DNA of 5,002 nt from an uncultured Clostridia bacterium (GTDB lineage: Bacteria; Bacillota; Clostridia; Oscillospirales; Acutalibacteraceae). The stretch covers positions 1 to 5,002 of the forward strand of contig CAMBQD010000093.1 in assembly GCA_945869905.1 (NCBI GenBank), given 5' to 3'. Below the pieces are notes generated by a model. It saw only the letters and a program-made list of their open reading frames with translations, made no database searches and was not told where the DNA came from. Shown piece by piece: positions 1 to 5,002 of this stretch (its first letter is position 1; every line of letters begins with the position of its first letter). The translations under genes and the position numbers were made by a program.

Positions 1-1253
1 TGTGGCCCTTCAGCACTCTCGGCTGGCCTGATAACACAGAGGAGCTTAAATATTTCTATCCCACAAATACCTTGGTAACAGGATATGACATCATCTTCTT
101 CTGGGTTGCAAGAATGATTTTTTCTGCTGTTGAGCATACGGATAATGTTCCCTTTGACACTGTATTAATTCACGGTCTTGTTCGTGACGCTCAGGGCAGA
201 AAAATGAGTAAGTCCCTGGGCAACGGTATTGACCCTCTTGAAATTATTGATGAGTACGGTGCAGACGCCCTTAGGTTTACTCTTGCCACCGGTAATTCAC
301 CGGGTAATGATATGCGCTTTTCCGATGATAAGGTTAAGGCGTCACGTAACTTTGCAAATAAGCTTTGGAATGCCGCAAGGTTTGTTCTTATGTATCTTAC
401 AGATGATTTTAAATATGACGGTCTGCCTACTGATTTGGCAATTGAGGACAAGTGGATTGTTTCAAAGGTAAATACTCTTGCAAAAGATGTTACGGATAAT
501 CTTGAAAGGTTTGAGCTGGGTATTGCCATTCAAAAGCTTTATGACTTTATCTGGGATGTTTTCTGCGATTGGTATATTGAGATAGCAAAAATCAGACTTC
601 AGGGCGATGATGATAAAGCAAAGGATACGGCAAAGGCTGTATTGGTTTACGTTCTCACTGATATTCTTAAGCTGCTTCACCCATTTATGCCCTTCATCAC
701 TGAGGAAATTTATCAGGCAATTCCCCACAGTGAAGAATCAATTATGATTTCAAGGTGGGTTGAGTATGACGAGGCTCTTTCCTTCTCAGCCGATGAGGCG
801 GAAATGGAAAGAATTATGAAGGCAATCCGTGCTATCCGTAACAGACGTGCGGAGATGAACATTCCACCCAGCAGAAAGGCAACTGTTTATGTTGAAACCG
901 CTTTTGGCGAAACCTTTGCAATGGGCACTGAGTTTATAAAACGCCTTGCATCTGCCAATGATGTTGTTATCGGTGACAGCTTTGATGAGCTTGGTAATAC
1001 AGTTACAATCATTACAGATGATGCAAAAATATATATTCCTATGGGCGATTTAGTTGATTTTGAGGCTGAAAGAAAGCGCCTTGAAAAGGAGCTTGCTCAG
1101 GCACAGGATAAGCTTGATTTTATAAATAAAAAGCTAAATAATCCCGGCTTTGTCAATAAAGCACCTGAAAAGGTGGTTGCTCAAAACAGGGAGGACGCCG
1201 CAAGGCTTGAGGAAAAAATCGCAAACATTAAAAATTCTATTGAAGCATTATGA
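1..1253 (+). CDS. valS: Valyl-tRNA synthetase, C-terminal part (5' end outside window)
   Basis: Cytoplasmic class I aminoacyl-tRNA synthetase that charges tRNA-Val with valine using ATP. The frame is open from the left edge (first full codon at 3), so the N-terminal HIGH motif and CP1 editing domain lie upstream. The visible part begins with the ValRS signature WPFSTLGWP (3-29), then the end of the catalytic fold (GYDIIFFWVARM) and the KMSKS ATP-binding loop at 201-215. The anticodon-binding helical domain follows, with the ValRS-like FCDWYIEIAKIRL (about 560-600) and LLHPFMPFITEEIYQ (about 670-715). The last ~68 residues (about 1046-1250) form the charged C-terminal coiled coil that contacts tRNA in ValRS, with the usual NPGFVNKAPEKVV segment. 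About 417 of the ~880 residues normal for the family are present, and no lesion is seen. The TTG at 72 is an internal Leu codon, not a start. The stop overlaps the folC start. Confidence 0.98.
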   Translation, partial: WPFSTLGWPDNTEELKYFYPTNTLVTGYDIIFFWVARMIFSAVEHTDNVPFDTVLIHGLVRDAQGRKMSKSLGNGIDPLEIIDEYGADALRFTLATGNSPGNDMRFSDDKVKASRNFANKLWNAARFVLMYLTDDFKYDGLPTDLAIEDKWIVSKVNTLAKDVTDNLERFELGIAIQKLYDFIWDVFCDWYIEIAKIRLQGDDDKAKDTAKAVLVYVLTDILKLLHPFMPFITEEIYQAIPHSEESIMISRWVEYDEALSFSADEAEMERIMKAIRAIRNRRAEMNIPPSRKATVYVETAFGETFAMGTEFIKRLASANDVVIGDSFDELGNTVTIITDDAKIYIPMGDLVDFEAERKRLEKELAQAQDKLDFINKKLNNPGFVNKAPEKVVAQNREDAARLEEKIANIKNSIEAL

Positions 1254-2350
1254 CCTATAAAGAAGCGTTAGATGTACTGATAAAAAAGCAAAGTCTCGGC
1301 ATTAAGCCGGGGCTTACCCGTATTAATGATTTGCTTAAGGATATGGGTAATCCTCAGGATAATTTAAGGATAGTCCATATTGCAGGCACAAACGGCAAGG
1401 GGACAGTTGCTTATACTGTTGCCGATGCACTTTCAAAAAACGGATGCAGGGTTGGTTTATTTACATCACCTTGGGTTATTGACTATCGTGAGCAAATACA
1501 GATTAACGGAAAATTTATTCCTGAAAAGGTGTTAGCCGATTACGTTTGGCAGTATAAGGATTATGATGTTACGGAATTTGAATTACTCACTGCAATAATG
1601 TACAAATATTTTTCTGATGAAAAGGTTGATTATGCGATTGTTGAATGCGGTATGGGCGGTCTTGAGGATGCAACAAATGTTGAGAAAAATAATTTGTCCG
1701 TAATAACATCAATTTCACTTGACCATACAAATTTTCTGGGAAATACTATTGAGGATATTGCACGTCATAAGGCAGGTATAATAAGGGAAAATTCCACCTG
1801 TGTCTTATATCCCAATCCTTCTGTTGAGCATATTTTTGAAAAAATATGCAGAGTGAAAAATACAAGGCTGATTAAGGTTGAAGAGATTATTGAAAATGAT
1901 TATTTTACAAATAATCTTGCCACTGCAGATGCAGTACTGTGTGTGCTTGGTTATAATACAGGAGTAACTATTGCACGTCCGCCTGCAAGATGTGAAATCA
2001 TCAATGACGTGTTTATTGACGGCGGTCATAATCCCGCGGCAGCACAGGCTATGATAAGCACTCCTCCATATCTTAAGGATGAGGTTGCTGTTATAGGAAT
2101 GCTTGCAGATAAGGATGTGGACAGGTATTTGTCAATTGTTGCGCCGCACTGTAAAAAAATTATCACTGTTACTCCCAATAATCCCCGTGCAATGCACGCA
2201 GATAGCTTAAAGGATGTTGCAGATAAATACTGTGATAATGTTGTTGCCTTTGAAAGTGTTCACAAGGCAGTGACTCAAAAGGATGTTACTCTTATTTGCG
2301 GTTCCTTTTTCCTTGCACGCGATGCAAGAAAAATATTGTTAAATAATTAA
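1250..2350 (+). CDS. folC: Folylpolyglutamate synthase / dihydrofolate synthase (short form)
   Basis: Mur-ligase-family cytoplasmic enzyme that adds glutamate to folates (and in bifunctional forms to dihydropteroate) using ATP. Of 366 residues, the P-loop GTNGKGT is at 46-52, the FTSP motif at 71-74, VECGMGGLEDATN at 131-143 (Glu132 is the expected metal ligand), SLDH at 156-159, ARHKAGII at 171-178 (Lys174 is the usual carbamylated Lys), DGGHNP at 257-262, GMLADKD at 283-289 and CGSFFLARDAR near the C-terminus. It is about 50-60 residues shorter than common ~420-430 aa FolC proteins. The loss lies mainly between Lys174 and DGGHNP, where the usual L-G-x-H-Q-x-x-N-A segment is reduced to NNLATADAVL. 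Trp75 replaces the His of the usual TSPH motif. The ATG overlaps the valS stop (ATGA) and has no strong Shine-Dalgarno nearby, so translation is probably coupled to valS. valS-folC is a common pair in Firmicutes. Whether it has both activities cannot be read from sequence. Confidence 0.93.
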   Translation: MTYKEALDVLIKKQSLGIKPGLTRINDLLKDMGNPQDNLRIVHIAGTNGKGTVAYTVADALSKNGCRVGLFTSPWVIDYREQIQINGKFIPEKVLADYVWQYKDYDVTEFELLTAIMYKYFSDEKVDYAIVECGMGGLEDATNVEKNNLSVITSISLDHTNFLGNTIEDIARHKAGIIRENSTCVLYPNPSVEHIFEKICRVKNTRLIKVEEIIENDYFTNNLATADAVLCVLGYNTGVTIARPPARCEIINDVFIDGGHNPAAAQAMISTPPYLKDEVAVIGMLADKDVDRYLSIVAPHCKKIITVTPNNPRAMHADSLKDVADKYCDNVVAFESVHKAVTQKDVTLICGSFFLARDARKILLNN

Positions 2351-2379
2351 AATCAAATACAAAATACGATAAAATATTT

Positions 2380-2418
2380 AATACCAATCTGCTAATATTG
2401 TTGCAGATTGGTATTTTT
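2380..2418 (+). terminator. Perfect 13-bp stem-loop with T-run between folC and spoIIAA
   Basis: The arms at 2380-2392 and 2403-2415 are perfectly complementary (core ATACCAATCTGC / GCAGATTGGTAT), enclose a 10-nt loop, and run into five T's at 2414-2418. This has the form of a Rho-independent terminator 29 bp after the folC stop, and would end the valS-folC transcript. Only 17 bp separate the T-run from the spoIIAA ATG, with the ribosome binding site inside that gap. Any spoIIA promoter must therefore lie upstream of or within the hairpin, so the hairpin may also sit in the spoIIA leader. The stem is only moderately GC-rich. Confidence 0.75.
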
Positions 2419-2422
2419 ATTT

Positions 2423-2426
2423 GGAG
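2423..2426 (+). promoter_or_regulatory. Ribosome binding site of spoIIAA
   Basis: GGAG lies 9 nt before the ATG at 2436 and supports that start. It begins only 5 nt after the T-run of the preceding hairpin, so an mRNA carrying the hairpin would place the structure directly beside the ribosome docking site. Confidence 0.8.
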
Positions 2427-2435
2427 TGAAAAAAG

Positions 2436-2771
2436 ATGAATGTTACCGTTGAAGCCAGCGGCAGTATTGTAATTGCCTACCTGATTGGCGAAATTGACCA
2501 CCACACAGCCGCAGACGTGAGAGAAAAGATTGATAATACAATTATGTTCAAAAAGCCAAATCACCTTATACTTGATTTTAGGAATGTCACTTTTATGGAT
2601 TCTTCAGGTATCGGACTTGTTATGGGCAGGTACAGACTGCTTCAAAGCATATATCCGACTGCAAGCCTTGAAATAAAAAATGTATCAGCACAGACTAAGA
2701 AAATTATGGAGCTTGCAGGTCTTGGAAGAATAGCAATAATAAAGGAGTTTAAAAATGAAAAAAATCAATGA
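2436..2771 (+). CDS. spoIIAA: Anti-sigma F factor antagonist (STAS domain)
   Basis: SpoIIAA is the antagonist in the forespore sigma-F switch: unphosphorylated it binds SpoIIAB and frees SigF, and SpoIIAB inactivates it by phosphorylation. The 111 residues form one STAS domain, close to the ~117 of Bacillus subtilis SpoIIAA. Family hallmarks are GEIDHHTA at 18-25, which matches the B. subtilis GELDHHTA, and FMDSSGIG at 53-60. Ser56 (codon 2601-2603) aligns with the phosphorylated Ser58 of B. subtilis. The downstream segment ELAGLGRI matches the C-terminal helix region of STAS antagonists. It is the first gene of a three-gene operon, and its last 17 bp overlap spoIIAB. The phosphatase SpoIIE that reactivates it is not in this window. 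Identity rests on motif and operon context together; a generic anti-anti-sigma factor is much less likely. Confidence 0.96.
   Translation: MNVTVEASGSIVIAYLIGEIDHHTAADVREKIDNTIMFKKPNHLILDFRNVTFMDSSGIGLVMGRYRLLQSIYPTASLEIKNVSAQTKKIMELAGLGRIAIIKEFKNEKNQ
2741..2747 (+). promoter_or_regulatory. Ribosome binding site of spoIIAB inside spoIIAA
   Basis: AAAGGAG lies 7 nt before the ATG at 2755 and within the 3' end of spoIIAA. This strong Shine-Dalgarno fixes the spoIIAB start, and thereby the 17-bp overlap with spoIIAA, rather than a later internal start. Confidence 0.85.
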
Positions 2772-3192
2772 ATTTAAGCTGACTCTTGACAGTAAAAGCA
2801 TTAATGAATCCTTTGCAAGAGTTGTGGTGTCGTCCTTTGTAACACCCCTTGACCCTACGGTTGAGGAAATTGCCGACCTTAAAACCGCCGTCAGCGAGGC
2901 AGTAACAAACTGCATTGTTCACGCATACAGGGATACCTGCGGCAAGATATACATATCAGGCTCAATAGATGAAAAGAGCAATGTAAAAATAATTATACGT
3001 GATAAGGGTTGCGGTATACCGGACGTAAATCAGGCAATGGCACCGCTTTTTACAACAGGCGGGGGCGACAGGGCAGGACTTGGCTTTACGGTTATGGAAA
3101 GCTTTTGCGATACGGTTAAGGTTAGGTCAAAGCAGGACAGGGGTACAACCGTAACACTTGTCAAAAAAATTGAAGGTAAGGCAAAATGGTAA
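2755..3192 (+). CDS. spoIIAB: Anti-sigma F factor / serine kinase
   Basis: SpoIIAB is a GHKL-fold ATPase that holds SigF inactive before septation and phosphorylates SpoIIAA. At 145 residues it is nearly the same length as the 146-residue B. subtilis protein. NESFARV at 17-23 contains Arg22, which aligns with the partner-contacting Arg20 of B. subtilis. The N box SEAVTN gives Glu48 and Asn52 (catalytic base and Mg ligand by homology). The G1 box is DKGCGI (Asp83, Gly85, Gly87), followed by PLFTT at 97-101. The G2 box is RAGLGFTVME at 106-115. The ATP-lid between PLFTT and the G2 box is glycine-rich (GGGD) and one residue shorter than the KPELE-type lid of B. subtilis. The start is fixed by a strong ribosome binding site, and the gene overlaps both neighbours, as expected for stoichiometric co-expression of a partner-switching module. 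Confidence 0.97.
   Translation: MKKINEFKLTLDSKSINESFARVVVSSFVTPLDPTVEEIADLKTAVSEAVTNCIVHAYRDTCGKIYISGSIDEKSNVKIIIRDKGCGIPDVNQAMAPLFTTGGGDRAGLGFTVMESFCDTVKVRSKQDRGTTVTLVKKIEGKAKW
3173..3181 (+). promoter_or_regulatory. Probable ribosome binding site of sigF inside spoIIAB
   Basis: The purine-rich AAGGTAAGG precedes the ATG at 3186; its two AAGG cores end 9 and 4 nt before the start. The in-frame TAA at 3177-3179 lies within it, so no start further upstream is possible in this frame. The site is weaker than that of spoIIAB, so coupling to spoIIAB termination at 3192 may help. Confidence 0.55.
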
Positions 3193-3842
3193 CTGATACC
3201 AGAGATGAAATGATTAGTAATAATATCGGCTTGGTACATTCAATTGCCAACCGTTTTAGAGGCAGGGGAGCGGATTATGACGATTTATTTCAAAGCGGAT
3301 GTATCGGTCTAATAAAAGCAGTAGATAATTTTGACGAGTCAAAGGGCTTTGCCTTTTCAACCTACGCCGTGCCTGTGATAATGGGGGAAATTAAACGTAT
3401 CTTTCGTGACGGCGGTGCGGTTAAGGTCAGCCGTTCACTTAAAGAAAAGGCAATCAAAGCACAGGCACTGAGGGATAAGTTCATAAACAGGGAATTAAGG
3501 GAGCCGACTGTATCGGAGCTTTCGGAAATGCTTGGCTGTTCTGCCGAAGAAACATCGGAAATATTAAACGTCATTTCTCCCACTGTATCTCTTAACTCCT
3601 GCGGTGAGGACGGAGAGAATACAATTGATATTCCTGTTGATGAAAGTGACGCACTTTTTGACAGATTGTCCGTTCATCAGTTAATGTCACATCTTGAAAA
3701 AACGGAACAGGAGATAATTTATTTGCGATACTATAAGGGCTGCACACAGGCTCAAACCGCAAAGCAGCTTGGCGTATCACAGGTGCAAATTTCACGAAAA
3801 GAAAAAAATATACTTCTCAAATTGAGAAAGATTATGGAATAA
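3186..3842 (+). CDS. sigF: RNA polymerase sigma-F factor (SpoIIAC), short N-terminus
   Basis: Sigma-70-family factor that directs early forespore transcription after the asymmetric division. It has 218 residues against 255 in B. subtilis. Region 2 starts almost at once: NNIGLVHSIANRFRGRG at 12-28 and DDLFQSGCIGLIKAVDNFD at 32-50 (core-polymerase binding), then FSTYAVPVIMGEIKRIFRD at 57-75 and the sporulation-sigma signature VKVSRSLKE at 79-87. Region 3 is roughly 88-140. Region 4 is at 165-216, with IIYLRYYKG and the helix-turn-helix TQAQTAKQLGVSQVQISR at 187-204. About 30 residues corresponding to region 1.2 of B. subtilis SigF are absent. The in-frame stop at 3177-3179 and the complete SpoIIAB show that this is not a missed start. 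The gene overlaps spoIIAB by 7 bp. Operon position assigns it as sigF rather than the similar sigG. Confidence 0.95.
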   Translation: MVTDTRDEMISNNIGLVHSIANRFRGRGADYDDLFQSGCIGLIKAVDNFDESKGFAFSTYAVPVIMGEIKRIFRDGGAVKVSRSLKEKAIKAQALRDKFINRELREPTVSELSEMLGCSAEETSEILNVISPTVSLNSCGEDGENTIDIPVDESDALFDRLSVHQLMSHLEKTEQEIIYLRYYKGCTQAQTAKQLGVSQVQISRKEKNILLKLRKIME

Positions 3843-3870
3843 GCGGCTTGGAAAACCAAGCCGCTTTCTT
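3841..3870 (+). terminator. Intrinsic terminator of the spoIIA operon
   Basis: A perfect 11-bp GC-rich stem (AAGCGGCTTGG at 3841-3851, CCAAGCCGCTT at 3856-3866) with an AAAA loop is followed by TCTT; together with the stem's last two T's the tail reads TTTCTT. The 5' arm begins on the second base of the sigF TAA codon. It lies in the 34-bp gap between two convergent genes, starting 10 nt past the stop of the minus-strand oxidoreductase, so it may serve both. The T-tract on the minus strand (ATTCC after the stem) is poor, which makes + strand termination better supported. Confidence 0.85.
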
Positions 3871-3876
3871 ATGCTG

Positions 3877-5002
3877 TTAGTATTCTACCTTCATAGGCTT
3901 TCCGCCGTTTTCTCTTGACTCATCTGCAAGGTATACACAAAGGTGTCCTGCAACGGAATCAAAAATTGAAGTACAGGCAAGGCTGGGCTTTTCACCCTTT
4001 ATGAATTTTACAAAATCAGCAGTAAGCCTTTCATCACCTCCGCCGTGTCCGCCGTAGGCACCAACCATATCGCCTGTAACATTTAGGTCAACCTCTTCAA
4101 TATCACATTCACCGTTATGAGCGTCAGGCGACGGATTTATTTTTGAAACATAAAATTTTGATTCCTCAAAATTGCCGTAAATTTCACCCTTGGTTCCGAT
4201 TATATGTATTTTTCTCAGCGACTGTGATGAGCCGCCTACCATATTGTGAGTGCCCGTTGCACCATTTGCAAAATTAACAAGCACTGATTGGTGGTCAACC
4301 ACATTGTTATCACATTTGTACATACATCTTGCATATGGGCTGTCACTTTTCATTAAAGCAATTTTATCCTCAATAGTTGGATTTTCAATGTCCTCAAGGG
4401 CGTCCCAAACATAAAACGCCCATCTGTCAGGGTGGTCAATGTAAAGACGCTTTGTTGAAAAATTACAGGTGTCAACAAGGGGGCAATCCTTCATACAAAT
4501 TGTGCCGGCACCTTCTGGTGCATTTTCAGGCTTAAACTGGTATTTACTGCCGTAGGAAGAAATTGACACAGGCTTTGTTTCGCTCATAAACCACATCATA
4601 AGGTCAATATCGTGACAGCACTTTGCAAGCAGCATAGTAGTATGGCACTTGTCGGAATTAGCCCATTTACCCCTTATATAAGAGGTGGACAGATGATGGT
4701 ATGAAACGTGCTCGGTAGTTTGTATATTAATAATATCACCGATTTCACCCTTTGAAACTCTCTCCTTTATTCCGTAATAAAATGGAGTATATCTGAGAAC
4801 ATGGCAAATCATAACCTTGGAGCTGTTTTTTCTTGCACATTCAACAAGCTCTCTCATTTCCTTTTCGTTTACTGCAAAGGGCTTTTCAAGGAGCATATCA
4901 TATCCTGCATTTAACAGGGGAATTGCAGTTTCAATATGCTGTTCGTCCATGGTGCCGTTAATTATTGTATCGGCAAGCCTTCCTTTTTTTGCAAGCTCCT
5001 GT
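3877..5002 (-). CDS. Gfo/Idh/MocA-family oxidoreductase, N-terminus outside window
   Basis: Probable NAD(P)-dependent dehydrogenase of the glucose-fructose/inositol type; the substrate is unknown. The frame stays open to the right edge, reading in order ELAKKGRLADTIINGT then DEQHIETAI, which is the end of the Rossmann fold. The ATG at 4950 is therefore internal and the first ~70-80 residues are missing. Numbering from that Met, LEKPFAVNE at 21-29 carries the family EKP motif (Lys23), and CHVLRYTPFY at 49-58 opens the C-terminal domain. AKCCHDID at 109-116 sits where most members have a D-x-G-x-H motif; the His is kept but the Asp is not. An insert-like segment carries C152-x3-C156-x5-C162 and C209-x3-C213. 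GGHGGGDERL at 300-309 and the C-terminal SRENG segment resemble a set of Firmicutes homologues as I remember them. It converges on sigF and appears functionally unrelated to sporulation. Its promoter is outside the window. Confidence 0.9.
   Translation of the reverse strand, partial: QELAKKGRLADTIINGTMDEQHIETAIPLLNAGYDMLLEKPFAVNEKEMRELVECARKNSSKVMICHVLRYTPFYYGIKERVSKGEIGDIINIQTTEHVSYHHLSTSYIRGKWANSDKCHTTMLLAKCCHDIDLMMWFMSETKPVSISSYGSKYQFKPENAPEGAGTICMKDCPLVDTCNFSTKRLYIDHPDRWAFYVWDALEDIENPTIEDKIALMKSDSPYARCMYKCDNNVVDHQSVLVNFANGATGTHNMVGGSSQSLRKIHIIGTKGEIYGNFEESKFYVSKINPSPDAHNGECDIEEVDLNVTGDMVGAYGGHGGGDERLTADFVKFIKGEKPSLACTSIFDSVAGHLCVYLADESRENGGKPMKVEY

Noticed and set aside
72..74. TTG as the start of the first + strand gene
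   Set aside because: The frame continues upstream to the left edge with clear ValRS sequence (WPFSTLGWP), so this TTG is an internal Leu codon.
1805..2029. Minus-strand open frame within folC with several Cys residues
   Set aside because: It is wholly antisense to a well-supported folC, with no ribosome binding site or recognised motif.
2128..2136. TTTGTCAAT resembling a Spo0A box
   Set aside because: It lies inside folC about 300 bp before spoIIAA, with no promoter seen next to it; one near match in coding DNA is expected by chance.
2336..2375. Possible sigma-A-like promoter (TTGTTA with TACAAA or TACGAT) for spoIIA
   Set aside because: Both boxes match the consensus weakly, spacing is 16 or 23 bp, and the region is so AT-rich that such matches are common. 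Not listed as a feature.
2292..2564. Minus-strand open frame spanning the folC-spoIIAA gap
   Set aside because: It runs antisense through folC and spoIIAA and across the hairpin, and its translation has no recognisable domain; it is a shadow of the real genes.
3186..3842. Assignment of the sigma factor as SigG
   Set aside because: SigG is similar in sequence, but this gene directly follows spoIIAA and spoIIAB, the canonical place of sigF.
4948..4950. ATG as the start of the minus-strand oxidoreductase
   Set aside because: The frame stays open to 5002 and the upstream residues fit the Rossmann fold of the family; a start here would lose the NAD-binding domain.

Overview
The window carries five genes from what looks like an endospore-forming, AT-leaning Gram-positive bacterium of the Clostridia. 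The evidence is a complete spoIIA sporulation operon, AT-rich third codon positions, GGAG-type ribosome binding sites and tightly packed genes. Protein details, especially a SigF that starts close to region 2, suggest a gut Oscillospiraceae/Ruminococcaceae-type lineage. That placement is an inference and rests on no database search.

Layout on the + strand: positions 1-1253 hold the C-terminal ~417 codons of valyl-tRNA synthetase (valS), which starts before the window. Its stop overlaps the start of folC (1250-2350, folylpolyglutamate/dihydrofolate synthase) in an ATGA. An 85-bp gap follows, dominated by a perfect 13-bp stem-loop with a T-run. Next comes the compact spoIIA operon: spoIIAA (2436-2771), spoIIAB (2755-3192) and spoIIAC/sigF (3186-3842), with overlaps of 17 and 7 bp. 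A second perfect hairpin starts inside the sigF stop codon. On the - strand, from the right edge to 3877, lies most of a Gfo/Idh/MocA-type NAD(P)-dependent oxidoreductase that converges on sigF; its N-terminus is outside the window.

The three spoIIA proteins form the partner-switching circuit that activates the first forespore sigma factor. SpoIIAB binds and inhibits SigF and phosphorylates SpoIIAA; unphosphorylated SpoIIAA pulls SpoIIAB off SigF. The residues expected for this (Ser56 of SpoIIAA, the N/G1/G2 ATP-binding boxes and Arg22 of SpoIIAB) are all present. valS and folC are housekeeping genes (tRNA charging and folate metabolism), and the oxidoreductase is probably a sugar/inositol-type dehydrogenase unrelated to sporulation.

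No wholly new system is visible. The points most worth a second look are the terminator-like hairpin in front of spoIIAA, the short N-terminus of SigF, the shortened FolC with a changed TSPH motif, and the cysteine cluster and altered active-site motif of the oxidoreductase. No mobile element, CRISPR array, tRNA or rRNA was seen.
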